Shown: positions 35,401 to 56,058, counted from the stretch's first letter. The stretch is DNA of 64,000 nucleotides from Terebella lapidaria (GCA_949152475.1 OX424555.1:98303515-98367514); one strand, 5' to 3'. Numbers and translations are program-made. The notes: generated by a model not told the origin, from the sequence alone.

Positions 35401-36463
35401 GGCAATTTTTTTGCACCCGGGCCCATTACTCGGCTGCTCATTGGCTTAAATCGTGTCTGCAACAACGGCTTGTGCTTATGAATAATTAATGAGATGGCAT
35501 CACGGGATTGAAATCTCCGCCAGAAAACTTTGCAAGCCAGTACAAAACTGTGAACTTAAACAACTGGGCACCTGCTTGGATTAGATACTGCAGTACTTAA
35601 TAAGAATTCATTTGATCAAACAAGCCACACACTCTCCCCATTAAATCCACCTCTGGTGGATCTCCCTGAAAGGTAACAAAAGTTATTTGTCCGACAGGTA
35701 AAGTGCCTTGCTGGTCAGGGCAAGTTTTTCTGTCAGCTTCTTCTCCCCCCTTACATAATCAAGCATTATAGAGCGGCTGCACCAGACATGCACTGGAAAA
35801 AGCAACAAAATTGGCTTTTGATCGTCCACTTTCTGTGGTGATTACATAGATACTTACCCAGTCACCCAGTCAAATTGGTATAAGCAACCAATGTAACAGA
35901 AAATCAGGGCAAATCAGTCAGGAGAAGTGAATGTCAAAATTTGCTTGCCAGATGGAGCAAAAGTGAGAAAAAATAGTTAAGTTATGCGCTGAACTAAGAG
36001 TGCCACAATGAATAAGATGATTAGATAAGATTAGATTTCAAGAAATATCCACCCCCTATTCTATTATTGAATTTGCTGTCCAATGTCCAATCCATACTAA
36101 TATCATTTTTATTCCACCGTGTACTATTATTTGGAAGATGACAGTAGATGAAATCATTATCCTAACATGTCTTGACCCATTTAAGCCTATTTCATGGCTC
36201 AGGATATTCATCAACGCTGAATTTTTAGGGTATTGAATGTTAGTGATAAAAAAGCTGGACCAGTGAAAGTTAGGCTGGGCAGGTAAAAAATTTGGGTTCA
36301 CCTGCCCAACGGTCCAGTAAAATTCTGACCACTTTGGCAATCACTGAGTCCAGGAGGGGAGAGGGCGCGAGTCGAGAGATTGCCAGTCTGGTGTGTAGGC
36401 CGTGTCGACCCGTGACAGGCTCACACACAACACTGACAGAGTGAGATACATCGGGGACATCAT
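32477..36463 (-). pseudogene. FUCA: Alpha-L-fucosidase (GH29) with exon 1 split by a hAT-like transposon (fucosidase 2)
   Basis: Exons, in coding order: 36350-36463 plus 34830-35065 (exon 1, split), 34501-34607, 33801-33931, 33465-33696, 33100-33232, 32836-33006, 32477-32729. Exon 1 starts with a signal peptide (MMSPMYLTLSVLCVSLSRVD) and runs to LDSRPLPSW, where a 1276-bp element is inserted; the gene resumes at [13 protein letters not shown]. Leaving out the element and one 8-bp target duplication gives 1377 nt, that is 458 aa, the normal GH29 length. All other exons are open with good splice sites and keep [14 protein letters not shown] and MNIAPTHDG. The insertion therefore seems recent. 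The allele should be inactive unless the element is spliced out or removed, and other alleles may lack it. The last exon is almost identical to that of fucosidase 3. Confidence 0.85.
35074..36349. mobile_element. hAT-like non-autonomous DNA transposon in fucosidase-2 exon 1
   Basis: It has 15-bp perfect terminal inverted repeats CAGTGATTGCCAAAG (35074-35088) and CTTTGGCAATCACTG (36332-36346). The flanking 8-bp duplication CCAGGAGG lies at 35066-35073 and 36350-36357, with three extra bases at the right end. An 8-bp duplication and a CAG terminus are features of the hAT superfamily. No transposase frame is visible. It contains poly-C tracts at about 35277-35316. Confidence 0.85.
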
Positions 36464-37318
36464 CTGAACTCTGTCTTCAACTGCAGTGTTTAGTCATATC
36501 AGCATTGCTGGAAACGGATTCTGTTTCTTGACAGTTTCTTTTGTTTACATACAATCACATGACTGATCTAGAATCGAATTTCTTTCAAAACGTGTATTTC
36601 CTTCTAGCATCAGTGAAATAGAACCAATGGTCCTGCATATGCACCTGAAAAAAATCTTTCTCAGTGTCAATGAAGAGGCTAACAGACAGTTAAACTATCA
36701 CCTCCGGTGATCAACATTTCTTTAATGAGCTGACAATGTGCACTGTTTGATCAGAGAGTCTTCACTTCGTCTGCATCATTTGGTATTTTAAACTGGTGGT
36801 ACTCCTGGTGGCTGCACGTACAGTGCTATGGGATATCATTCAGGATTTATGAGTGAATGTGTTCTCATTCTACATGTACCGGTACAACATCACACCCAGC
36901 CACCGGTTAGAGGTACAAAGACTGGAAATGTGCACAGCGAAGTCTGTCTGTTTCAAGCTCTTTGGTTTAAATCATGTGTTATCAAAGGTGTAATACTACA
37001 GCAATCAAAATATATAGTATATAACATGTAATGGGATGTTTTGCACCTCACAAGTCACCTCAAGATATCCAGGAATGTAATGACAAGACAACAAGTTTTA
37101 TTCAAAGCGAAATCCTTACAGTGTACAAGATTAATGAATATGAGCATGAGTGGATCTGGTTGGATTGTTTAATGGGGAAAAATCTATAATATGCAGTTCC
37201 ATGTGACCTGTTAATGAGTTTTCATGCAGTAAATTAGGAAAAGAAATTTCTGACAGATAACATGTCTCTCCACAGCACATCATACCTGTAACATAATTAG
37301 GTGCACACAAACTCTAGC
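36464..37318. other. Spacer between fucosidases 2 and 3, proximal part
   Basis: It holds the presumed fucosidase-2 promoter. No clear TATA box or gene is seen. Confidence 0.45.
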
Positions 37319-37532
37319 GTCAGAGTACCTAATCATCGACCCTCTCCCTAATCGTCGACCCCTGCAAACGGCTGGGCAAAACTTGAATAAACTAAAATGT
37401 GAAGTGGACTGAAATGTGTATTAGAAGTACTTTCAATGTGGTTTTTGTCAGATGTCTGTTTTGCACAGCTGTTGGGCAGTGTTTGCAGGGGTCGATGATT
37501 AAGGACAGGGTCGATGATTAGGTACCCTGACG
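37319..37532. mobile_element. 214-bp MITE with long terminal inverted repeats
   Basis: The left end (CGTCAGAGTACCTAATCATC and on to CCCCTGCAAAC) is matched in reverse by the right end (GTTTGCAGGGGTCGATGATT through GTACCCTGACG). The imperfect terminal inverted repeat is about 50 bp. The target duplication is not clear. Confidence 0.7.
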
Positions 37533-37799
37533 ATAGGGGATTTTAGGTACATAACTACTACTAACATGAAACAATTCACTTTCTATATACATGTACATTG
37601 TATACTTCTAACACACAATGAAAAGTTACAAAGTCCTGTAGAAAAGATGTTGTTATTGGTTCCAAGAGATGGCATTGTATCATGTTTGACTTACTTCGGA
37701 ACTGAGTTGGAAATGACTATAACATTTTGACAGCTCAACCAGCAGTTTTGATCAAGTAATGATGTTTGTTGGCATGTGTGATCCTCACAAGACACCTAT

Positions 37800-38095
37800 G
37801 TAGAAGAAATCAAGCGTACTCTGGCTACCTTCTTCGAGGAGCACACCAACCTTGACAACCCTACGGGGGTTAGGTGGCCACTGCCAAGCCACTCGCCAAG
37901 TCACTCGCCCGCACCACCATCCTCACTCATGAGCCAGACTGGTTGAAGCCCAAAGTGAAAGAGGCGATCTACATCCACGAATGCCAGCCAGTCATGAACC
38001 GCGGTCAGGTATACCAGCTACCCCCGGTCATCCACAGCCTCATTCCTGAGCGCCACACACACCAACAAACATCATTACGTGATCAAGAATGCTAG
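37800..38095 (+). mobile_element. Penelope-like retroelement C-terminal fragment (fossil)
   Basis: A frame containing HEPDWLKPKVKEAIYIHE and MNRGQVYQLPPVIHSL resembles the tail that follows the GIY-YIG region in Penelope-like elements. Only this short part is recognisable. The copy is broken and isolated. Confidence 0.5.
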
Positions 38096-38605
38096 CCGAG
38101 TGGTCGAAATGTCAATAGTCATCGCCAACTAAGTTCCAAAGTAAGTCAAACATGTTACTGTTGTGAGAACAGGAATTAATACAATGATATCTTATAACAA
38201 TATTCATATAGAACATTTTTACTAAAAAGTTGGTCATTGCAAACAATAAAATATCACAATTAGCTTCACATGATTCAATGATTGTAATTCCACTTTCAGC
38301 AAGTAGCTAACACCAAAGTATGTGTACCTTCACAAGATCACAGCTACAGCAGCATGTACAGCATCGCAGGAATCAATTGGTAATGCATCCCAAATGAGCA
38401 TCACCAAACTGTACACTTTAACACAGGCCACAAGACACCTGCACCAAATATTTGTGTACATTTTCTCAAATTACCTTCAGATTGGACCCATATTTACATG
38501 CACACATTTCAATATTATACAAAATGTATATGCATGCACCCCAGCTTTTCACATACATGTATATTCTCTCCTTAATTTTCTTGCCAGTCATTAACTCATG
38601 CAGTT

Positions 38606-41600
38606 TCAGGCGAGGTTTTGTAGTTTGAAAACCCAGGCCCAGTCACACGGCATGGCAGTGACCGAGATCAAAGGAATCTGGATCCGTATGCCGCTGCTTC
38701 CTGTCGCAGTCCAGTGGAACGGGTGAGGGTAGCCCAGCATCGACACTGTGGTTGTCATCGTCGTGGTTACAGCCCCCAGGGTCAGGGAGTCACCTGCTGG
38801 CCAGTCCAGTGCGATAGCGTAGACGGCCGGGTCACTGGGATCTCGTGACGCTGTGTACCTGTCAATTGATAAAGAGCAGCCTAATCATGCTTCACATAAT
38901 GATCCAAAATGTATTCTAATGAATGGCGTTGATGAGATGGGGTATGTCTACACAGACCAAACACCAGGAGTGATTGTGTCGTTCTGATGTTTCCATGGTT
39001 TTGAGCCATAGATCGCCTCCCCATTGACTCTGAGCCAGGATCCCATCTGACGCAGTCGCTCCTCAAAAATTGGCACAATTCGTCCATCATGAGTTGGTCC
39101 AACATTCATCAGCAAGTTACCACCACAACTGAAGTAGGAATAGAGTCACATAAAATGACGCAAAATGACATCAATCTTGTTAAAGATCTGAGTAATTCAT
39201 CACATTGATTTTACACAAACTTACCTGACTGTTTCTGCCAGTGTTTGAATCAGTTCCTCTATAGCCAGATAATCTGACAGTTGAGCATTGCGTCTGTATC
39301 CCCAGGATCCTTTGTCAATTGTCATACAGTTCTCCCACTTATGCTTTATAAGTTTACCTACAATAAAAAAATTTGCATGACATGAGTCTTTATGGTTTTG
39401 CGTCTTACAAGCAAGCAATGCTGATTTGATAGTTTCATAGCTTGTATCTTTCTGGTGCATTTCTTGCATCTCTGGTTAGAATGTACACCATCAGTAGTTT
39501 TAATCAGTACAAGTACAGTGGATCCTGTGTTAAAGACCACCTGGTTTGAGAGACCACCCTGTGTTTTAAGACCGCTACACTTGGTCCCAAATGGCCTTTT
39601 ATCATCAGAATGAACCTGTCATGAGAGACCACCTGTCATGAGAGACCACCTTTTGGGGTCCCTTGGGTGGTCTTAAAACACAGGATCCACTGTAGCTGGC
39701 TATATACTTCTTTAAACATCATACATATTTGTGCTACTAGTATATGTTAAACAACCAGGATAGGAGATGATAATTTTATATACCTGGGTTGTATCTGTCA
39801 TTACAGGTGTAGTAGCTGCCATGGTGACAAGCGTCTCCTGCCCCCCAGCGGTCATTGGTTACCACGGTATCCCTGACAGGGCTGTCATTGAAGAGCCAGG
39901 CCAGAAAGTGTGTGCTGTTCCAGTATGTGTCCTGCACCTCCCAGTCCCCATCAGACCAGACAACCTCAGGTTTGTATTTGGTCACAATCTCATAGAGTTC
40001 TGGCATGGTCTTACTCTGTCAAAATGTGCAACAAATATTTCAACATAAGCCTAATGAGAAAATTAGCCGAAAGGCACAACATGTGTCCAAAAGGGAACAT
40101 TCTTTTCTATATGTTCACAATTGATTCCTAAGATGTAAAGACAATAATGAGCAAGATATTAGCCATTCTGTGATCTGACCTTGAAAATAAGGTCAAAGGT
40201 TAACTTCAAAGTAATGAGAATATTTGCCATATATCATTTCCTATATGTCCCCAATTGACTCCTAGACTCTAGTCTCAATATTAAGTGAGATACATGTATT
40301 TGGAAAATTGCGTCCCATTATAAAGCATCTATAGGATTTAACATGGAAAAGTCCCATTTGGGCCGAGTTTTGGCTCAAAATGGCCCACTTCGAGTGATTC
40401 AAGGGAAACGAAACTTATACAAGTCACAGAGGTACATATGAGATGTCTTATGCATCAATAAGAAAAAAAGAATTACTGAACAGGTTTTCAGAAAAAGCCG
40501 TCAAAGTCCAAAATTGGCTGTTTTTCGTCAAAACTGGCAGCCATTCTGAAAGAAATTGTGAATATCAAAAACCTAAAAATACCTCCTTCTCGAAATATTT
40601 TTGTGCAAAATTTTGAAATATTCCATCTTAATCTTTAAAGATAAAAATGTAGACGGAAGACAACGGACGATGGACACGACGCCATGGCAAAAGGTTATCG
40701 GACCAAAGGTCTGGCAACCTAGAAATATTTTCTGATGCTATCATATAAAAAGCATCAGAGAATGAAGTATCTTTATTAAACATGATAAACATTTACTCTG
40801 TCAACATGGACAACAAATGTTTCAACATAAGAATTGAAAATATTTCTGATGATAAAAGCCGAAGTGAAGAATATTTTAAAATAATTATAATCATTACAAA
40901 AATAACACTTACTGCCACAAAATACTGAGTCTGAAATTTGTTCTGCTTATCCAACAAGTAGAGAGGATGGAACCACTCAAAGAGAGAATGATAAAGTCCA
41001 AATCGAATGTCAGTCTTATTGCGAACAGCTGCTGCCAAATCGCCTGGATGGAAAAAATGTCATTGCAATTTGGGCATACAAACATCGTATAATAAGCATA
41101 CAAAAAATATACTTGATTTTATTTGATTTATAATTTTGAGGTACTGAGTTGTACATAACATACAAATTCAAGAATCATACCGACAAGATCACGTTTTGGG
41201 CCAACATCCACTGAATTCCAGTTAAAACTGACTTTTGATGGCCAATTGGTGAATCCTTCATGATGCTTGCTAGTTAAAACTATATACCTGGAATGTATTA
41301 ATGAAACAAAACGGGGTTGAAATTCAACACAGCTGTAACACTAGTATCAGCCAAAATTGTTGATACTAAATAACACAATATTTGTTACCAGTACTAATGA
41401 AATGTACCTTGCACCAGAGGCTTTGAAGATATCGGCCCATTCTTCAGGATTGAAGAACTCTGCTGTGAACATTGGAGCAAAGTCTGCATATGTGAAATCT
41501 GGTCGATAGTTCTTTGTCATGAAATCAATATAATCTTGAGACTTTCTCCCTTTCCAGTTCCACCAAAACCATTCAGAGCCGAAACTGGGAACCGAAAACA

Positions 41601-41766
41601 CTCCCCAGTGGATGAAAATGCCAAATTTGGCCTCATCATACCAAGAGGGTAGGGGTCTGGAATCCAATGAAGACCAGTTCGGTTCGTATCTGCCATCAAC
41701 AATACAGGCAAGTGACATGCATATCAGAGATAGACATAGAAGCCATTCACGCCCAATGTGTGCCAT
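38606..41766 (-). CDS. FUCA: Alpha-L-fucosidase (GH29), intact (fucosidase 3)
   Basis: It hydrolyses alpha-L-fucose from glycoconjugates and is probably lysosomal or secreted. Seven exons (41408-41766, 41181-41287, 40913-41043, 39784-40015, 39225-39357, 38958-39128, 38606-38858) sum to 1386 nt and 461 aa, the standard family length. A signal peptide ([20 protein letters not shown]) precedes [20 protein letters not shown]. The nucleophile segment is VVWSDGDW, with [15 protein letters not shown] and [11 protein letters not shown] further on. I chose the ATG at 41766 because the signal peptide follows at once. Exon lengths 107, 131, 232, 133, 171 and 253 are the same as in fucosidase 2, which shows tandem duplication. 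Introns carry a mariner-type MITE (39516-39692) and a reversed element A (40058-40722). The gene is divergent from SUZ12. Confidence 0.93.
39516..39692. mobile_element. Tc1/mariner-type MITE (177 bp)
   Basis: Terminal inverted repeats CAGTGGATCCTGTGTTAAAG and CTTAAAACACAGGATCCACT(G) are flanked by TA dinucleotides (39514-39515, 39693-39694), as for Tc1/mariner elements. It lies in an intron of fucosidase 3 and has no coding capacity. Confidence 0.75.
40058..40722 (-). mobile_element. Element A, copy in fucosidase-3 intron, reversed and shortened
   Basis: On the plus strand it runs from the inverted 3' end (AAAATTAGCCGAAAGGC) through one to two degenerate 134-bp units to the inverted 5' hairpin (GGTTATCGGACCAAAGGTCT, then GGCAACCT). 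It has a much shorter array than the other copies. Confidence 0.6.
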
Positions 41767-42220
41767 TTCTGGGAGTTGTCGGCAGTGCTCAAAATGGTGT
41801 AGAAAATGCAAACTTTTGCAAAAGGAGGACTTTTGACGATTTTCATCACTTTTATTTCACAGATCAATAAACAAAGCTGTCACATGATCAGCTCCCACGT
41901 GACCAATGGGATGCTGACAAGCCGTACGTTCAATACTTACTTTAGAATTATTTTAAAATGTCGGTATGATTATGAAAAAGGCCAATTTCCTACAAGAACA
42001 TATGATTCAACTGAAATTATCGCAAAATTGTGAAAAAATGACTTGTAGTGGTCCACTACATTGGATAATTATTCCTAAATTAATAGCCCCACCCCCACTA
42101 ATTTCGACATGAAATCGCCCAAGCCATTTCCGGTTCAGCCTCGTTTGAACTGATGCATTGTGGACTTGATTCGCGCGGATTCTCCTCATTTTGCTGAAAA
42201 ATAACAAATTGTTATCAAAA
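41767..42220. promoter_or_regulatory. Shared divergent promoter region of fucosidase 3 and SUZ12
   Basis: The two start codons are 454 bp apart on opposite strands. The interval contains CCCACGTGACCAATGGG at 41894-41910, which joins a CACGTG E-box (41896-41901) to a CCAAT box. The related CACATG lies 10 bp before it. GGTCACGTGGG resembles the CLEAR element that TFEB-type factors bind upstream of lysosomal genes, which would suit a fucosidase. Function is inferred from position and motif only. Confidence 0.45.
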
Positions 42221-50838
<8,618 letters not shown>

Positions 50839-51931
50839 TACAGGATTCCGCCACATGACCACCTCATCTCTCATCTAGTGCTGCCAGACCGCCTCATCCT
50901 TCATCTCGTCTCATTGTGTACAGAACTGTCATCTCATTCTATTGAAAATATCATTGTCATCCACAGCAAAGTCTCAGTGACTTCACCTTAAATATTGTCA
51001 AGGACACTGCAGGGAGTTGTTACTATGGTAACCACAGGTTAAACTGAACACCCTTAAAAGGCAGCACTCGTTAAGTCATTCAGGAATTGAATTGGAAATC
51101 AACTAATATACAATGCAAATCATTGGAATAGCAGGAGCTGAATTGTTGTTCAAATTGTCATGTGAGCTTGTTGGATTGATGATTGTGTAACCAACAATAT
51201 TGCACAAATTTTGTTGAAAGTCAGCAGTCTGGTATCCTTTTTTGTTGAATTGATGATTATATTAGGAGTAAATGTATGATATTCATCTGTGTGGCTGTTC
51301 AAGTTCGCGCAGCAAGAATTATATCCTCACGTTAAACTGCTCTGTGTGTTGTGGAGCAGTTGTATGGTCCTTTCTGTAATTGTAAATGAAGCACTGTGCA
51401 AGTCCAAGGCGTAACTTACTGACTTCGTTTGTCCCGGTACTTATATCACCGACCAACAATCACTCTTGCCAGCTCAATTTCCACGATCTGTGCAACTTAA
51501 TGAAGATGGAATACAAGTTATGATCATTGTGTGTAAGGAGCTGTGAGGTCGGTGAACATCTCTGCCTCTGTCATTTTACATCAGTCTTTCATCTCCACTT
51601 AACATAATAACAAGACATTGGAATTCATGGAGGACGAATGCTTGTTTGTATGACTTCACGAGTGTTCACACATCTTGGCAGAGTGTTGTATGAAAGTCCC
51701 CCCCCCCCCCCCCTCCCCGTCAGCAGTCCAACACGTCCCGAGCATCGTGTCTCAAGCCAGGTGTATCAGATCTCGTTAAGTTATGGGTGTTTGTATTTTA
51801 AACCATTCAGTCATAATGAGCTCACGTCAGTAAATTTACTTTCTTCTGTGGCAGTGAGCAAAATTCGAGTATTTTGTATAAAAATTTTCCATGTTGTTGG
51901 CACGGAAATAATTTGTGACCAATTTGTTTGA

Positions 51932-51937
51932 AATAAA
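51932..51937 (+). terminator. Candidate polyadenylation signal of SUZ12
   Basis: AATAAA in GAAATAAACTAAG, about 1.1 kb after the stop codon. Confidence 0.45.
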
Positions 51938-52034
51938 CTAAGTGTTGATGATGATTATGTCATTGTATCATTTTAATATTAGCAAAATTGATTTCGTAGT
52001 CCTGAACTCATGTCTGCAACTGAAATATCTGAGT

Positions 52035-52617
52035 AATCTACGTATATGTCCTAATAGACGCACCATCCCTAATAAACGTGCCCCCCCCCCCCCCTCTTTT
52101 TCTGACAAAAATAAACAAATACAATATTTGACCACAAAGATCGAAAGTCGATCATTGCAAAGGCTTCGATTCGGCACATATATCATAATGCATACAAATG
52201 TCGATCGTTACAAAGGCTTCGAATCCCTGTCACCCACACACACTTCTCCCGCCGCCCATCCAACTTTTGCTGTTTTAGGTTTGCTATGCGTTTTGCATAG
52301 TTAAACACTTCGTTTGAAAGAAAAATCATGAGATATATTTTTGCGTTCCTCCATGATGGCACTGTAACCAAATCATGTGATTTCCGGCATGCGCAGCGTT
52401 AAATATAGCTACCGGTATCATAATGTACCAGTGCATCCATACCAGATGGCAGGACCCCAACGGGATGCGATTTTGCAGTGCATGTTTGCACTATGATGTC
52501 AGTAGATGATTATGGTCACAAGGCCGACGTATGAATTTCAGGTATAGCGTAACATTATAGACGCACCCCCTTAACTTTTGCAACGCGCCCGGCGCGTCTT
52601 TTAGGACATATACGGTA
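52035..52617. mobile_element. Possible MITE with about 20-bp inverted ends
   Basis: The left end GTATATGTCCTAATAGACGC is matched by GCGTCTTTTAGGACATATAC at the right end in inverse orientation, about 580 bp apart. There is no coding sequence. The target duplication was not resolved. Confidence 0.45.
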
Positions 52618-53331
52618 TCAACATTTGCCACCAAACCATTGTGTCCCTGACTGCAAAAGATAACAACAACTTTATATGGGTTTATTGGTAAAATTCTAGA
52701 AGTCAAAAAGAAAAAGCACCATTCCACAACAAAGACACAGCCTAATAGAGAGTTCATTACAGTCAACAAATATGTTTTTTTTTTCCCGTTGACTAACATT
52801 AGGTTATTTCAACATTAACAAACAAAACAAAATTGACAACATAACGTACATGACCGTTGTCGTTGGAGTACACACTATATGACGCATACTTTATATCACA
52901 GATCAACATTTTTGTGGTGTTGATGGCTTGTTCGAACATTTGAATTTGTGACCATGTCAATCACTTCATTCATGAAACATTTTGTCATTTTTGTGCCCTG
53001 ATATATAGCAATGCATTAAATGGAAGAGAAACATTTAGTAAACAAACTACCGGTATTACTAATCTAATCCATACCCACATTGTTGGGACCTACAAGTACA
53101 GACAATCACTTCCAGCTCTGCTCTGGTAACAAGCTTGTGCTTCAGGTACAAATATTAAATTTTACAAGATGTAGAAGCATACTATCACCTTAAAGCAGAT
53201 TTGGTACATTTAACAGCAAATATCTAAAGAGCATTAGTTCATGAGCAGACCTTTCACCATAAAAGCAGTACATGTATATAGCAAGAAATATATTTAAAAA
53301 ACTCTCCATCCCAAGTGCATGGAGCTTGCGC

Positions 53332-56058
53332 TCACTCTGCCTCCTTGTCCCTGTTACTAACACTTCGGTTACCACGGACGTAGTAACGCAGAGGTTTTTT
53401 GGCCCAGTCCCCGGCGCTGTCGATTCCGACCCTTGTGCTGACAACAACATCCCCCACGTTGACCTTGAACCCGTCCTGGAGCCAGAGGTCAGAGGTCATG
53501 TTGATGTCCTGTTTGTTGAACTCTGACTTGGTGATGCCCAGAGCTTGAGTCAGCTTGGACGGACCATTACCGAGATCTTTTTCTGGGAGTCCAGAACCTT
53601 TGTCTGGCCGCTTGACGCCTCGACCCTGACGCATTGACTCCAGTCCGTGAGTGGCATCAATGGCGCGAATCAACACAGCGGCACCCTCACCTGGGAACAA
53701 GGGGATTCTTCATGTAGAAATATATTAAGTCATTTTGGAGTTTCAACGTACAACTCTAGCAAAAGGAATAGAATAGATTAACAAATCTTTGTCCTACCTT
53801 GGCTAGATATGTTGATACAAGTCATCACTCCGTAGATGTTGTAGACATAAACAGTCCCTGGATCCATGAACATGGCCTCGTTTTTTCCCGTCTTTTTGCC
53901 ACCGAATGAATGGGAAGCTTTGTCATCACCGCCAAGGTAAGCTTCTGTCTCCACAATGTCTCCTGCTACCAGCTCACCAGTCTCCAGCCTCCGCACCAAC
54001 TTCTTGCCGAGCAGCGCCCGTGCCAGGTCCTCACATGGGCGCTGGTAGAACGCTCTGGGCAGCCGCAGTTTCGAATCAGTATTTATTTTGGACTGCGGAG
54101 CCTGTTTCTGACTGGTAGATGACTCTCCCACTGCTTTAGGTGCTTTGGTGTCTCGCTGACTCGAGGAGGTAGTTGCTTTGGTTTGTTGTGTGTCTGAAGA
54201 TGATATCGGGCTAGCTGCAGTAGTAGAGTTAGCCATGACTTTGACTCCAGAGGTCTCGGTGTTGGATTCCTCTGCCTCCTTGTCCCTGTTGCTAACACTC
54301 CGGTTACCACGGACGTAGTAACGCAGAGGTTTTTTGGCCCAGTCCCCGGCACTGTCGATTCCGACCCTTGTGCTGATAACAACATCCCCCACGTTGACCT
54401 TGAACCCGTCCTGGAGCCAGAGGTCAGAGGTCGTGTTGATGTCCTGTTTGTTGAACTCTGACTTGGTGATGCCCAGAGCTTGAGTCAGCTTGGACGGACC
54501 ATTACCGAGATCTTTTTCCGGGAGTCCAGAACCTTTGTCTGGCCGCTTAACGCCTCGACCCTGACGCATTGACTCCAGTCCGTGAGTGGCATCAATGGCG
54601 CGAATCAACACAGCGGCACCCTCACCTGGGAACAAGGGGATTCTTTATGTAGGAATATATTGTTAAGTCATTTTGGAGTTTCAATGTACAACTCTAGCAA
54701 AAGGAATAGAATAGACTAACAAATCTTTGTCCTACCTTGGCTAGATATGTTGATACAAGTCATCACTCCGTAGATGTTGTAGACATAAACAGTCCCTGGA
54801 TCCATGAACATGGCCTCGTTTTTTCCTGTCTTTTTGCCACCGAATGAATGGGAAGCTTTGTCATCACCGCCAAGGTAAGCTTCTGTCTCCACAATGTCTC
54901 CTGCTACCAGCTCACCAGTCTCCAGCCTCCGCACCAACTTCTTGCCGAGCAGCGCCCGTGCCAGGTCCTCACATGGGTACTGGTAGAAAGCTCTGGGCAG
55001 CCGCAGTTTCGAATCAGTATTTATTTTGGACTGCGGAGCCTGTTTCTGACTGGTAGATGACTCTCCCACTGCTTTAGGTGCTTTGGTGTCTCGCTGACTC
55101 GAGGAGGTAGTTGCTTTGGTTTGTTGTGTGTCTGAAGATGATATCGGGCTAGCTGCAGTAGTAGAGTTGGCCATGCCTTTGACTCCAGAGGTCTCGGTGT
55201 TGGATTCCTCTGCCTCCTTGTCCCTGTTGCTAACACTCCGGTTACCACGGACGTAGTAACGCAGAGGTTTTTTGGCCCAGTCCCCGGCACTGTCGATTCC
55301 GACCCTTGTGCTGACAACAACATCCCCCACGTTGACCTTGAACCCGTCCTGGAGCCAGAGGTCAGAGGTCGTGTTGATGTCCTGTTTGTTGAACTCTGAC
55401 TTGGTGATGCCCAGAGCTTGAGTCAGCTTGGACGGACCATTACCGAGATTTTTTTCCGGGAGTCCAGAACCTTTGTCTGGCCGCTTAACGCCTCGACCCT
55501 GACGCATTGACTCCAGTCCGTGAGTGGCGTCAATGGCGCGAATCAACACAGCGGCACCCTCACCTGGGAACAAGGGGATTCTTTATGTAGGAATATATTG
55601 TTAAGTCATTTTGGAGTTTCAATGTACAACTCTAGCAAAAGGAATAGAATAGATTAACAAATCTTTGTCCTACCTTGGCTAGATATGTTGATACAAGTCA
55701 TCACTCCGTAGATGTTGTAGACATAAACAGTCCCTGGATCCATGAACATGGCCTCGTTTTTTCCCGTCTTTTTGCCACCGAAGGAATGGGAAGCTTTGTC
55801 ATCACCGCCAAGGTACGCTTCTGTCTCCACAATGTCTCCTGCTACTAGCTCACCAGTGTCCAGCCTCCGCACCAACTTCTTGCCGAGCAGCGCCCGTGCC
55901 AGGTCCTCACATGGGCGCTGGTAGAACGCTGTTTCTAGCCGCTTCCCGCTGTCCAGTTTAACATTCACTGAGACTGAGTCTTCCTTGGAATATTTGGCTG
56001 CACTTGGTCCATTGCTGGAGTTGGCGGCTTCCGTTGTGGCTTTCCTCTTCCAAGGCAT
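53332..56058 (-). CDS. MPG: Three-domain DNA-3-methyladenine glycosylase (MPG/AAG tandem fusion)
   Basis: AAG removes alkylated and deaminated purines in base-excision repair in the nucleus. Four exons (55674-56058, 54736-55563, 53798-54625, 53332-53690) sum to 2400 nt and 799 aa, against about 300 for usual MPG. The family domain is split by an intron after NISSQ. The two middle exons each encode second half + Ser/Thr-rich linker + first half, so splicing yields three complete domains. By family alignment the catalytic Glu (VETEAYLG) is at 80, 356 and 632; the DNA-intercalating Tyr (NIYG) at 117, 393 and 669; and the pocket Arg (LIRAI) at 137, 413 and 689. The active-site His (SHSFGG) is also kept. 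Both middle exons are 828 bp with phase-1 ends, so any number of units stays in frame. The 938-bp units differ by only about five residues. A recent duplication is likely; an assembly artefact is possible. Residues 1-40 are basic/Ser-rich. A possible acceptor at 56084 suggests an upstream 5' exon. Confidence 0.88.
53798..55673 (-). repeat. MPG: Two 938-bp tandem units (intron + exon) inside the MPG gene
   Basis: Each unit is a 110-bp intron followed by an 828-bp exon, 54736-55673 and 53798-54735. They are almost identical at the base level, introns included. This points to recent duplication or ongoing homogenisation. Confidence 0.9.

Larger units (their letters stand above)
50839..53331. other. 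SUZ12 3' UTR and intergenic sequence before MPG
   Basis: The first 1.1 kb probably is SUZ12 3' UTR, ending near the AATAAA at 51932. Beyond that lie poly-C tracts (51697-51712, 52081-52094) and a possible terminal-inverted-repeat element (52035-52617). No gene is recognised. Confidence 0.55.

Noticed and set aside
53778-55573. Separate MPG genes for each repeated frame
   Set aside because: Each middle frame starts with the second half of one domain and ends with the first half of the next. Phases and splice sites join them into one protein.
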